This document shows positions 18,896 through 27,567 of a stretch of DNA of 64,000 bases, in pieces. Positions within the stretch are counted from its first letter, which is position 1; every line of letters starts with the position of its first letter. Made by a program: the position numbers and the translations under genes. A model generated the notes under the pieces. The model searched no databases and was not told the origin of the DNA. It saw only the letters and a program-made list of their open reading frames with translations. This DNA comes from Allomuricauda sp. (GTDB lineage Bacteria > Bacteroidota > Bacteroidia > Flavobacteriales > Flavobacteriaceae), in NCBI RefSeq assembly GCF_002699205.1, contig NZ_PABT01000052.1, positions 1-64,000 on the forward strand, given 5' to 3'.

Positions 18896-20716
18896 TTAAT
18901 TCGCTTTGGTGTAATAAATTTCCAATTTGAGTTTCTTCTCCTCTTCTTCGGGAGTAACATTACTTCCATAGAGAACAGTACCTAAAGGGCTAATAGTAGC
19001 ACCAATAGGGTAGTCAATTCCCTGCATATCACTGTCAATCGCCTCTTGGACACCGGTAAGTGCAATATTTGGAGTCAATGTCAGTCCCAACCTCGCATTG
19101 GTAGAATCCCTAACGATAATATTGTTTATATGCTCCGTGATACGAATGGTGTACTTTACACCCAAATCATTTTCAGTTTCCAATATACCATCATGACTTG
19201 GGAAATATCTTAACGAATTTGCAGTCGAATTATAGGTACCATCTTCATTGTTGGCATCGTAAAGGGGTTGGTTGGTTTCAGCATTGTAGAGGTAAAGGCG
19301 TGGTGGCTCAACAACAGAGGCCCCCAATGTTTCACGGTCCACATAGAACACCAAATTGGCCTCATTGATCACCCAATTGTTCTGTTTTATCTGATTGATT
19401 ATTTCCTCACCACCATTCTCCATTTCGTCAAACAATCTTACCTCTGCCAAGGTAGCCCCTCCTTTTACGTATATTCTAGAGGCATTTTCTCCATTATCCA
19501 GTGCATTTTCAATTTCCGCAGGAAGCATCTCATTCTCAAAAACATTTACTGCGTTTCCAGTAACTCCCCCTGTGGAACCACTCACCAACAGATTCAAGAT
19601 AAAACTCTTTTCCGCTGTCACAATTTCCTCTTCCTCAGAATCGTAATCATTATACTCATAGGTGATGGTTATGTTTGCCTGGGTCAAATCCAATAAAAAC
19701 ATCAATTGATCCATATCGGTTCCGGACAAATGGATTCCCCTAAGAAAATTTTTAAAATTGGATTGGCTCAACAACTCGGGCTGGCCTTCTTTGTCCAAAA
19801 TGTTCTCTTGAAAAAAATCGGGATCCAAGGGCACACGAATACCTGGGTTCAGTCTACTTGTTATTTCTTCAGATTCATCTATATCTTCAGTATCGGGGTC
19901 ATCCTCATTTTCACGAAACAACAATTCTTCGTTATCAATGGTGACCTCCCCATCAAAAAGGGTTTCTCCTATAAATGCTGAAAAATCTTGATTGGAATAA
20001 TACTCTTGGGCTTCCTGAAAATTGGAATTGGGGTCTAAATCACGTAGAAAATAATTAGATCTCGAAACCACCAAGTTAAAGGTCTGCGTACGATCTCCGT
20101 AAATACTGTCCAAATCAAACTTTTTGGGATAGGCATTAGCAACAAAGTCATCCCCTGTCCCGTCTTCATTGGGGTCAAACGGATTTGAGCCAAGTATTCT
20201 TTCCTGATTATCCGTCACACCATCTCCATCCCAATCCGAATTCGGGTCGGTCACATCGTCCCCACTTTCAAATTCATCATCAACACCATCACCATCGGTA
20301 TCGGACGAAGGAGGGGTTTCAAAAGGAATGTACAAATAAACTTCCTTCACCGTTTCGTTCTCCTCCACCGTGGACGCGGTATCATCTGAATCCGCTTGAT
20401 CTTCCGTGGCTTGGCTCAAATCACCAAAAGTAGGTGATGTTGTGGTCAATGTAAGTTGGGATATAATACTGGCCTTGCGTTTGCCATAAACGGGATCGTC
20501 AAAGGTTCCCAACTGATATAAGGGCAGCCTATTGGTCTGTACCGCAGTAATTCCTTTATTGTAGACAAAAACGTCGTACTCCACTTTACCTGTACTGAAG
20601 GGCTGTCCTGCAATGACTCCCTCGCCAATGGTGTCCAATTCATCCTCACAAGAGGCGATCAGTAAAAGCAAAGTTCCAACTAACGCTGAAACTTTGGTAA
20701 TCTTGGAAAATCTCAT
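18896..20716 (-). CDS. DUF4270 lipoprotein with calcium-binding TSP3-like repeats
   Basis: The signal ends in a lipobox LLLLIASC, with lipidated Cys23, so the mature 584 residues are membrane-anchored, probably at the cell surface. DUF4270 spans most of the protein. Inserted at about residues 135-195 is an acidic block with three DxDxDG-like motifs ([18 protein letters not shown] and [10 protein letters not shown]), typical of thrombospondin type-3/dockerin-like calcium sites. Function of DUF4270 is not known. It starts 5 nt after the glycogen-synthase-like gene, so it is the second gene of that operon; this pairing is common in flavobacteria. Confidence 0.85.
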   Translation of the reverse strand: MRFSKITKVSALVGTLLLLIASCEDELDTIGEGVIAGQPFSTGKVEYDVFVYNKGITAVQTNRLPLYQLGTFDDPVYGKRKASIISQLTLTTTSPTFGDLSQATEDQADSDDTASTVEENETVKEVYLYIPFETPPSSDTDGDGVDDEFESGDDVTDPNSDWDGDGVTDNQERILGSNPFDPNEDGTGDDFVANAYPKKFDLDSIYGDRTQTFNLVVSRSNYFLRDLDPNSNFQEAQEYYSNQDFSAFIGETLFDGEVTIDNEELLFRENEDDPDTEDIDESEEITSRLNPGIRVPLDPDFFQENILDKEGQPELLSQSNFKNFLRGIHLSGTDMDQLMFLLDLTQANITITYEYNDYDSEEEEIVTAEKSFILNLLVSGSTGGVTGNAVNVFENEMLPAEIENALDNGENASRIYVKGGATLAEVRLFDEMENGGEEIINQIKQNNWVINEANLVFYVDRETLGASVVEPPRLYLYNAETNQPLYDANNEDGTYNSTANSLRYFPSHDGILETENDLGVKYTIRITEHINNIIVRDSTNARLGLTLTPNIALTGVQEAIDSDMQGIDYPIGATISPLGTVLYGSNVTPEEEEKKLKLEIYYTKAN

Positions 20717-20721
20717 TCAAT

Positions 20722-21531
20722 CTATTTTAAAACCTCTGTGTTATAGAAATTTGTGTATGCTTCCTCTGCTTCCTGAAGCGGAACATAGGGCAAAACAGGT
20801 ACGGAAAGATTATCAATATGGTTTTTCAAGTCCTCTGACAATTCCTCCGCGGCTAAAATAACCGCATCGGAATGATCTACGGCAACCTTTAACAAATTAT
20901 TATATTCGGGATGGGCCAACGATGAAATTTCTTCTTTATCAATGCCGTCGAAGGCAATCTTATCGATCATGGCACTGTCTAGCTCTCCTTCAAAATCCTT
21001 ACCATAAACCGATGTAACTATCCTGCTTTCAGAAAACAAAGGTTCGTCCGCATAATATTTTCTCAAGTAAAGGGGCACCATGGATGCCATCCAGCCATGC
21101 ACATGTATTATGTCCGGTGACCAATTCAATTTTTTTACCGTTTCCACCACTCCTTTTGCAAAGAAAATGGCCCGTTCGTCATTATCCGGAAACAAGTTTC
21201 CGTCAGCATCGGTAAACGTGGCCTTTCTTTTAAAATATTCATCGTTGTCAATAAAATAAACCTGTATTCGCTCCTTAGGTATGGATGCAACCTTTATAAT
21301 CAAGGGCATATCCATATCGTTGATCACCAAGTTCATTCCCGATAAACGTATCACCTCATGTAATTGATGCCTTCTTTCATTAATATTTCCATACCTTGGC
21401 ATAAATATCCGTATTTGCCCGCCATTGCTATTTACCATTCTAGGCGCTTCGTAAGACATTAGGGAAACAGGATTCTCTGGGAGGTAGGGAACTAATTCAG
21501 AAGATACAAACAATACCTTTTTACCATTCAT
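20722..21531 (-). CDS. Glycogen/starch synthase-like protein (GT5 N-terminal Rossmann domain only)
   Basis: With the ATG at 21531 the protein is 269 residues and begins MNGKKVLFVSSELVPYLPENP; the longer frame to 21570 crosses the promoter. It corresponds to the N-terminal half of glycogen synthases (conserved DIIHVHGWMAS around residue 125, and the ADP-glucose-synthase-like RIFMPRYGNINERRHQLHEV at ~45-64). The second Rossmann domain with the nucleotide-sugar site is missing. This single-domain form is widespread in Flavobacteriia, but whether it synthesises glycogen alone is doubtful. It heads an operon with the DUF4270 gene and is divergent from panC. Confidence 0.85.
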   Translation of the reverse strand: MNGKKVLFVSSELVPYLPENPVSLMSYEAPRMVNSNGGQIRIFMPRYGNINERRHQLHEVIRLSGMNLVINDMDMPLIIKVASIPKERIQVYFIDNDEYFKRKATFTDADGNLFPDNDERAIFFAKGVVETVKKLNWSPDIIHVHGWMASMVPLYLRKYYADEPLFSESRIVTSVYGKDFEGELDSAMIDKIAFDGIDKEEISSLAHPEYNNLLKVAVDHSDAVILAAEELSEDLKNHIDNLSVPVLPYVPLQEAEEAYTNFYNTEVLK

Positions 21532-21567
21532 AAAAACTTTCTTTTGTTTATCCGAAAAACATAATTG

Positions 21568-21575
21568 CAAAAGTA
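21568..21575 (-). promoter_or_regulatory. -7 element for the glycogen-synthase-like/DUF4270 operon
   Basis: TACTTTTG followed by CAAT on the minus strand fits TAnnTTTG, 36 bp upstream of the chosen ATG. It lies inside the longer reading frame and so supports the shorter start. Confidence 0.55.
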
Positions 21576-21606
21576 CAAAAATTATGCTGATTAGCAGTAT
21601 TTATAG

Positions 21607-21614
21607 TATTTTTG
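21607..21614 (+). promoter_or_regulatory. -7 element of the panC promoter
   Basis: TATTTTTG followed by CACC fits the TAnnTTTG consensus, 19 bp before the panC ATG at 21634; transcription would start within about 15 nt of the start codon. Confidence 0.55.
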
Positions 21615-21633
21615 CACCCTTTTGTACTTGTAT

Positions 21634-22482
21634 ATGATAATATTCGACCGTAAAAAAGAGCTAAACGCCTTCACTTTGGAAAAGCGTAAAAAAGACTGCA
21701 CCATTGGTCTTGTACCCACTATGGGCGCACTTCACTCAGGTCATATTTCATTGGTAAAAAAAGCCCTGTCAGAAAATGATTTGGTGGTCGTGAGCATATT
21801 TGTCAACCCTACACAATTCGACAAAAAAGATGACCTTGAGAAATATCCGCGTACTTTTGAGCAAGATATCGATCTATTGAAAAAGGTTTCGAACAACATT
21901 GTGGTATTCGCACCTGCCGTCGATGAAATTTATGAAAGCAATGTCAAGTCAGCATCATACGATTTTGATGGTTTGGACAAAGTAATGGAAGGTGAGTTCA
22001 GGACCGGCCATTTTGATGGTGTGGGCACCATTGTGGAACTTTTATTAAAAACGGTCTCACCGGACAAAGCCTATTTTGGGGAAAAAGACTTCCAACAGTT
22101 GCAGATCATACGAAAAATGGTCGAAACCAAGAATTTGCCCTATACCATAGTAGGTTGTCCCATTGAAAGGGAACCCCATGGTCTGGCCATGAGTTCCCGG
22201 AATGAAAGACTGTCAAAAAACACCCGCGAACAAGCAGGTTTCATACACGCTACGTTACAAGCTGCCAAAGCCAAATTTGGCACGAATAGTGTATTAGAAA
22301 TAAAGGATTGGGTAAAATACGAATTTGAGAACCATCCCTTGTTTGATCTAGAATATTTTGAAATTGCTGACGAGGACACATTGACTCCGGCATTAAAAAT
22401 ACTGGACAACCAAAAATATAGGGCGTTTATTGCCGTTTACGCAGAAGGCGTACGCCTAATTGATAATCTAAGATTGAATTGA
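21634..22482 (+). CDS. panC: Pantoate--beta-alanine ligase
   Basis: The start at 21634 gives MIIFDRKKELNAF; an upstream in-frame start at 21622 adds only MYLY and overlaps the promoter region. The 282-residue protein shows the cytidylyltransferase-fold signature GALHSGH (H34, H37), the KDDLEKYPR loop, GEKDFQQLQIIRKMV and MSSRNERLS. It joins pantoate and beta-alanine with ATP to make pantothenate, for coenzyme A. panD, which supplies beta-alanine, follows after 12 nt. Confidence 0.97.
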   Translation: MIIFDRKKELNAFTLEKRKKDCTIGLVPTMGALHSGHISLVKKALSENDLVVVSIFVNPTQFDKKDDLEKYPRTFEQDIDLLKKVSNNIVVFAPAVDEIYESNVKSASYDFDGLDKVMEGEFRTGHFDGVGTIVELLLKTVSPDKAYFGEKDFQQLQIIRKMVETKNLPYTIVGCPIEREPHGLAMSSRNERLSKNTREQAGFIHATLQAAKAKFGTNSVLEIKDWVKYEFENHPLFDLEYFEIADEDTLTPALKILDNQKYRAFIAVYAEGVRLIDNLRLN

Positions 22483-22490
22483 TAATTTTG
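22483..22490 (+). promoter_or_regulatory. Possible -7 element immediately before panD
   Basis: TAATTTTG-CACC fits TAnnTTTG but ends only 4 bp before the panD ATG, overlapping the end of the panC unit. If used, the transcript would be leaderless or nearly so. It may equally be chance in AT-rich DNA. Confidence 0.25.
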
Positions 22491-22494
22491 CACC

Positions 22495-22845
22495 ATGCAA
22501 GTAGAAGTTGTAAAATCTAAAATACACCGGGTAAAAGTTACAGGAGCTGACCTTAACTATATTGGTAGCATCACCATTGACGAAGATCTTATGGATGCCG
22601 CCAACATTATTCGGGGCGAAAAAGTGCAGATTGTTAACAACAACAATGGTGAGCGATTGGAAACTTACGCCATTCCGGGGCCAAGGGGCTCTGGAGAGTT
22701 GACCCTAAACGGTGCCGCCGCCAGAAAGGTGGCCGTTGGAGACGTGTTGATCCTTATCACCTACGCTTGGATGGATATCGAAGAGGCAAAAACATTTAAC
22801 CCCGCATTGGTATTCCCAAACGAGGAAACCAATCTACTCAAGTAA
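22495..22845 (+). CDS. panD: Aspartate 1-decarboxylase
   Basis: The 116-residue proenzyme has the self-cleavage site G24-S25 in [18 protein letters not shown]; cleavage gives the N-terminal pyruvoyl group on the alpha chain. [18 protein letters not shown] and [11 protein letters not shown] are also typical. It turns L-aspartate into beta-alanine for panC. Length is normal for the family. Confidence 0.97.
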   Translation: MQVEVVKSKIHRVKVTGADLNYIGSITIDEDLMDAANIIRGEKVQIVNNNNGERLETYAIPGPRGSGELTLNGAAARKVAVGDVLILITYAWMDIEEAKTFNPALVFPNEETNLLK

Positions 22846-22848
22846 ATT

Positions 22849-23814
22849 TTGGGCAATTCCCTGAAAAAATTTCTTAAGATATTCGTGCCCATTGCCTTTG
22901 GGCTGTTTCTTGTATGGTACTCCTATAACTCCACAACACCCACAGAACGCGAGCAGATCATCCACTATATTTCCAACGCAAGCCCATTTTGGGTAACTAT
23001 TTCCATAGTCATCGGAATATTGAGCCATGTTTCCAGGGCCATACGTTGGAACTGCCTTTTGGAACCGATGGGCTACAAACCCAAGGTTACGAACAACGTC
23101 TTTATAGTACTTATTTCCTATTTTGCGAATTTGGGCATACCCCGTTCAGGTGAGATCCTTAGGGCCACCGCACTTACCACCTATGAAAATGTGCCTTTTG
23201 AAAAAGGTTTTGGAACAATTGTCACCGAAAGGGTCATAGATCTTTTGATGCTACTCATCATTATCATGATAACATTGGTGCTTCAAACTGACTTCATTTT
23301 TAGTTTTTTGGAAGAAAAAGGAGTGAATATTATCGGAGCCATTGGAATCTTGGCCATTGGGATAGTAGGTTTGTTTGCAGGCTCCTTCATCATCCGTAAA
23401 TCCAAATCGCCTTTGGCCTTGAAGCTGAAAGGGTTTTTAAACGGGCTACAGGACGGCGTCCTCAGTGTCTTCAAAATGAAAAACAAGTGGCCGTTCATCT
23501 TCCACACGCTATTTATATGGGCCGCCTATTTTGGTATGTTCTGGGTCATCAAGCACACCGTGGAAGAAACCGCCGCACTATCCTTGGGCCAACTATTGGT
23601 CGCCTTTGTTGCAGGAGCTTTCGCCATGTCCACCACCAACGGGGGCATAGGCCTATATCCCATAGCCGTTAGTGCCGCATTGGGCATCTATGGTATCAGT
23701 TCAATTTCGGGGGATGCCTTCGGTTGGATCATGTGGATAGCACAAACCCTGATGGTGGTCGTTTTTGGTACAATATCCTTCATTGTATTGCCGTTATTGA
23801 ATAGAAATCGGTAA
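22849..23814 (+). CDS. Lysylphosphatidylglycerol-synthase-TM-like / flippase-like membrane protein
   Basis: The 321-residue polytopic protein has about seven to eight membrane segments and the family features HVSRAIRWNCLLEPMGY (~60-76), YFANLGIPRSGEILRA (~90-105) and a C-terminal TTNGGIGLYPIAV block. It resembles the TM domain of MprF and other UPF0104 proteins, which move or modify lipids at the inner membrane; it has no synthase domain, so it would be a flippase-like protein at most. No ATG is available near the start: TTG at 22849, 3 nt after the panD stop, is my choice. Confidence 0.82.
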   Translation: MGNSLKKFLKIFVPIAFGLFLVWYSYNSTTPTEREQIIHYISNASPFWVTISIVIGILSHVSRAIRWNCLLEPMGYKPKVTNNVFIVLISYFANLGIPRSGEILRATALTTYENVPFEKGFGTIVTERVIDLLMLLIIIMITLVLQTDFIFSFLEEKGVNIIGAIGILAIGIVGLFAGSFIIRKSKSPLALKLKGFLNGLQDGVLSVFKMKNKWPFIFHTLFIWAAYFGMFWVIKHTVEETAALSLGQLLVAFVAGAFAMSTTNGGIGLYPIAVSAALGIYGISSISGDAFGWIMWIAQTLMVVVFGTISFIVLPLLNRNR

Positions 23815-23839
23815 GCCCCTACCACGAAAAACTTAACCA

Positions 23840-24982
23840 ATGAAAAAATGGCTATTTTTACTGATAGGCTTCACGTGCTTGAACCTCAGTGCCCAAGTAA
23901 AAAAAGAAATCTTTGAATCCTTTAAACTACAGGAGCGTAGGGACGTCTCCTACTATTTCCCAGAAAATTATACTGAAGAAAAATCATACCCATTGATTGT
24001 GGTATTGGATGCCGAATACCTGTTTGACCTTGTTGTGGCCAATGTAAAGTTCCAGAGTCGGTTCGATCGCATGCCCGAAGCCATAGTAGTTGGTGTCCAT
24101 CAATTACAAAACGACCTAAGATGGGAAGATTGTGACTACAAAGACGTATCTGGCCTACCCACGGAAAAAGGTAAAATGTTCTACGAATTTTTGGGGACAG
24201 AAATTATACCCTACCTGGAGACCACCTACAATATCGCACCCTTTAAAATGTTTGTCGGCTACGATATTACCGCCAATTTTGGCAACTATTTCCTATTCAA
24301 GGACCGCTCCTTCTTCAATTCTTACATTAACATTTCCCCGGTAATGGCTACTGAAATGGAAAGTAGGGTGCCCGCTAGATTATCGGAATTGGACCAAACA
24401 ATATTTTATAATTTGATTGTGGAAAAACAGCCTTCAGAAGATAGACAGCGTATCCTTCAAATGAACCACAGTATCAACTCCATTACTAGAGAATCCTTGC
24501 ATTACTTTTTTGATGAGTATGAAAGTGCAGACCACACCTCCATTGCCGCTTATGGGATAAGCAAAGCATTTGATAACGTGTTCAGCATCTATAGGCCCAT
24601 TACACCTGCGGAATACAAATCCGATATTCTAACATCAGAGGAACCTGTTTTCAACTATTTGGAGAATCGTTACGATACCATTGAGGACCTGTTCGGTTTT
24701 GAAAAACCAGTGGAACTCAATGATATCATGGCCATTTACGCTGCCTGCCTCAAAAAGGAGGACTACGAATCCCTGAAACCTTTGTCCGATCTGTGTAAAA
24801 AAGAATTTCCAGATACTATGATGGGCTTTTATTTTGAAGGAGAGTACTACGAGTTTATTGGAGAGCCCAAAAAAGCGTTCAAAACATTTGAAAAAGCCTT
24901 TCAATTAGAGGAAATCGACTTTTTGACCAAGGATTTGGCCCTCGAAAAGATTGATGCACTCAAAGCAGACTTCGGGTATTAG
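23840..24982 (+). CDS. Esterase-fold (PF00756-like) exported protein lacking the nucleophile serine, with C-terminal helical repeat
   Basis: A signal peptide (MKKWLFLLIGFTCLNLSAQ) is followed by an alpha/beta-hydrolase domain of the esterase-D type (VSYYFPENYTEEKSYPLIVVLDAEYLFD, ~residues 34-61). At the nucleophile elbow, where relatives have GHSxGG, this protein reads VGYDITANFG, so Asp142 occupies the serine position. The histidine of the triad seems kept (ADHTSI, H232). The last ~80 residues (from about 300) look like a TPR-type helical hairpin (FYFEGEYYEFIGEPKKAFKTF). It is most likely a periplasmic pseudo-esterase or uses different chemistry. It sits between the pan genes and radA, 25 nt after the flippase gene. 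Confidence 0.8.
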   Translation: MKKWLFLLIGFTCLNLSAQVKKEIFESFKLQERRDVSYYFPENYTEEKSYPLIVVLDAEYLFDLVVANVKFQSRFDRMPEAIVVGVHQLQNDLRWEDCDYKDVSGLPTEKGKMFYEFLGTEIIPYLETTYNIAPFKMFVGYDITANFGNYFLFKDRSFFNSYINISPVMATEMESRVPARLSELDQTIFYNLIVEKQPSEDRQRILQMNHSINSITRESLHYFFDEYESADHTSIAAYGISKAFDNVFSIYRPITPAEYKSDILTSEEPVFNYLENRYDTIEDLFGFEKPVELNDIMAIYAACLKKEDYESLKPLSDLCKKEFPDTMMGFYFEGEYYEFIGEPKKAFKTFEKAFQLEEIDFLTKDLALEKIDALKADFGY

Positions 24983-24996
24983 ATAGAACTTTCTCG

Positions 24997-25049
24997 ATTA
25001 TTGGAAAATTTGGATTATTTACTGTCAAAAATCCAAATTTTCCAGTAAT
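24997..25049. other. Long AT-rich inverted repeat between esterase gene and radA
   Basis: A 14-bp perfect stem (25003-25016 with 25030-25043, GGAAAATTTGGATT and its complement) extends outward to about 20 bp with one G:T wobble; the loop is 13 nt. It starts 15 bp after the esterase stop codon. A run of T after the stem is absent on both strands, so it is a weak terminator candidate, a mRNA 3'-end stabiliser or a remnant of a small mobile repeat. Confidence 0.55.
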
Positions 25050-25078
25050 TCAAATACCTAACCGACCATCAAAATCCA

Positions 25079-25086
25079 TATCTTTA
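25079..25086 (+). promoter_or_regulatory. -7 element of the radA promoter
   Basis: TATCTTTA resembles TAnnTTTG and lies 21 bp before the radA start codon, downstream of the inverted repeat. Confidence 0.4.
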
Positions 25087-25107
25087 GGCCTTCACCCAAA
25101 ATTAGGA

Positions 25108-26466
25108 ATGGCCAAGATCAAAACAGCATTTTTTTGCCAAAACTGTGGAACCCAGTTCCCAAAATGGATTGGGCAATGTTCATCCTGCAAAGAATGGAAC
25201 ACCATTGTCGAAGAGGTGGTACAAAAAGAGGATAAAAAAAGTTGGAAGGCCGATAAGGTCGCCAAACAAGCCAACAAACCACTTCGGGTTTCCGAGATTA
25301 CACAAGAAAAAGAACTCAGACTTGACACCTTGGACCAGGAGTTCAACAGAGTGCTGGGTGGTGGTCTTGTCCCCGGTTCACTAACATTGCTCGGAGGGGA
25401 ACCCGGTATAGGGAAGAGTACCTTGTTGCTTCAAATTGCACTCAAACTTCCCTACAAAATCCTATATGTCTCAGGCGAGGAAAGCCAACGGCAGATAAAA
25501 ATGCGTGCCGATCGGATCCAACCCAACAGTGAAAATTGCTATATCCTTACCGAAACCAAAACCCAGAACATCTTTCAGCAGATTTCAACCATCGAGCCTG
25601 ATTTGGTCGTAATAGATTCCATCCAGACACTGCATACCGATTATATTGAATCTGCGGCCGGGAGCATCTCCCAAATCCGTGAATGTACCGCAGAGCTCAT
25701 CAAATTTGCAAAAGAGAGCCACACACCTGTTATTTTAGTGGGGCACATTACCAAAGATGGCACCATTGCAGGGCCCAAGATATTGGAACACATGGTGGAT
25801 ACCGTACTCCAGTTTGAAGGGGACCGAAACTACGTATACCGAATTCTTCGTTCCCTAAAAAACAGATTTGGCTCCACTGCCGAACTGGGGATCTACGAAA
25901 TGCAGGGTAGTGGACTGCGCGAAGTGAACAACCCATCCGAAGTGCTGATCTCCAAAAGTGAGGAAGACCTCAGCGGTACGGCCATTGCTGCCACTGTTGA
26001 AGGTATGCGCCCTTTGCTGATTGAAATCCAGGCCTTGGTAAGTACGGCGGTTTATGGCACTCCACAACGCTCCGCCACAGGATTCAATGCCAAAAGACTG
26101 AATATGCTCTTGGCTGTCCTAGAAAAGCGGGCTGGTTTCAAATTGGGTGCAAAAGATGTTTTTTTGAACATTACCGGAGGAATCTCCGTGGACGATCCTG
26201 CAACTGATTTGGCAGTAATAGCGGCCATTTTATCCAGTAACTCTGATATCCCCATTGAAAAAGGAGTCTGTTTTGCCGCAGAAGTAGGACTTGCTGGTGA
26301 AATTAGGCCCGTGCAACGCGTGGATCAACGTATCCTTGAGGCTGAAAAATTGGGTTTCTCCACCATATTTGTTTCCAAAAGCAACAAAATAGGTTTAAAA
26401 AAGACAGGGATACAGGTACAAAAAGTGTCCAAGATCGAAGATGTAATCGGTCATCTATTTGGTTGA
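25108..26466 (+). CDS. radA: DNA repair protein RadA (branch-migration helicase)
   Basis: The 452-residue protein has an N-terminal C4 zinc finger (C10, C13, C24, C27), a RecA-like ATPase with Walker A GGEPGIGKST (96-105), the RadA-specific LKNRFGST motif (~250) and a C-terminal Lon-protease-like domain (ISVDDPATDLAVIAAILSS). RadA processes recombination intermediates with RecA. The start at 25108 fits the zinc finger, which begins ten residues in. It converges with the aldo/keto reductase gene with a single base between stops. Confidence 0.97.
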   Translation: MAKIKTAFFCQNCGTQFPKWIGQCSSCKEWNTIVEEVVQKEDKKSWKADKVAKQANKPLRVSEITQEKELRLDTLDQEFNRVLGGGLVPGSLTLLGGEPGIGKSTLLLQIALKLPYKILYVSGEESQRQIKMRADRIQPNSENCYILTETKTQNIFQQISTIEPDLVVIDSIQTLHTDYIESAAGSISQIRECTAELIKFAKESHTPVILVGHITKDGTIAGPKILEHMVDTVLQFEGDRNYVYRILRSLKNRFGSTAELGIYEMQGSGLREVNNPSEVLISKSEEDLSGTAIAATVEGMRPLLIEIQALVSTAVYGTPQRSATGFNAKRLNMLLAVLEKRAGFKLGAKDVFLNITGGISVDDPATDLAVIAAILSSNSDIPIEKGVCFAAEVGLAGEIRPVQRVDQRILEAEKLGFSTIFVSKSNKIGLKKTGIQVQKVSKIEDVIGHLFG

Positions 26467-26467
26467 T

Positions 26468-27508
26468 TTATGGTGCTGGATTTGGAATAACCTTATGAAC
26501 TTCTTCAATACCTTCCAAAACCGCATCGGAAAGGTTGATATCTATACTTGCTATGTTCTCCTTGAGCTGCTCCATTGTTGTTGCACCGATAATAGTACTG
26601 GTCAAAAAAGGTCTGGTATTTACAAAGGCCAATGCCATTTGGGCCATGCTCAAACCGTGCTCTTTGGCCAATTGAGCATACTTTTCAGTAGCCTGTACAG
26701 CAGTATTTCCACTATATCTCCCGTAATTGGGAAATAAGGTCACCCTTGCCTTTCTTGGTGGAATTTCAGTCAAGTATTTACCGCTCAACACTCCAAAACC
26801 TAAAGGTGAATATGCCAGTAACCCTATCTGTTCCCGCATGGAAATCTCCGAAAGTCCGACTTCAAAAAGCCTGTTCAAAAGATTGTATGGATTTTGTATG
26901 GTACGCATACGAGGCAGATCCTGGTGTACTTTGCTTTCTTCCAGATAGCGCATAGTTCCCCACGGTGTCTCATTGGAAAGTCCAACATGGCGAATCTTGC
27001 CTTCCGCAATCAAATCACGAAGGGTTTCCAAAACTTGGTGGATATTATCATCCCAAACATCAACGGCATGGGCATTGTATCCACGTTGACCAAAATAGTT
27101 GGTATTCCTTTCCGGCCAATGGAGTTGGTACAGATCAATATAATCAGTTTGCAAACGCTTTAAACTGCCCTCCACCGCACTGACTATTGCTTCCTTACTG
27201 AATCCGGTGCTGCGAATGTGGTTGGCAACCTCCCCTGGACCAGCAATTTTGGAGGCCAGTACCACCCTATCCCGATTTCCTGTTTTTTTGAACCAGTTTC
27301 CAATAAACTCTTCGGTTACAGCGTATAACTCTTTCTTGGCAGGTACTGGGTACAATTCGGCAGTATCAAAAAAGTTCACACCTTGGTCCAGAGCATAGTC
27401 CATTTGTTCATGGGCCTCATCCTCATTGTTCTGGCGACCCCAAGTCATAGTGCCCAAACATATTTTACTGATGCGGATATCTGTATGTGGAATTCTGGTG
27501 TATTTCAT
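26468..27508 (-). CDS. Aldo/keto reductase (Tas-like)
   Basis: The 346-residue (alpha/beta)8-barrel protein has the complete catalytic tetrad: D48, Y53, K87 and H130 (FFDTAELYP, ASKIAG, YQLHWPE). The NADPH-binding C-terminal segment (STIIGATTMEQLKENI) is present. The ~30-residue insertions relative to short AKRs match the Tas/YghZ group. It should reduce a small carbonyl compound with NADPH in the cytosol; the substrate is not known. Monocistronic. Confidence 0.92.
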   Translation of the reverse strand: MKYTRIPHTDIRISKICLGTMTWGRQNNEDEAHEQMDYALDQGVNFFDTAELYPVPAKKELYAVTEEFIGNWFKKTGNRDRVVLASKIAGPGEVANHIRSTGFSKEAIVSAVEGSLKRLQTDYIDLYQLHWPERNTNYFGQRGYNAHAVDVWDDNIHQVLETLRDLIAEGKIRHVGLSNETPWGTMRYLEESKVHQDLPRMRTIQNPYNLLNRLFEVGLSEISMREQIGLLAYSPLGFGVLSGKYLTEIPPRKARVTLFPNYGRYSGNTAVQATEKYAQLAKEHGLSMAQMALAFVNTRPFLTSTIIGATTMEQLKENIASIDINLSDAVLEGIEEVHKVIPNPAP

Positions 27509-27567
27509 CTTGATAATTTATGGCGGTCAAAGGTACAGAAACAATAATATCAGCCTTTATGACAATG

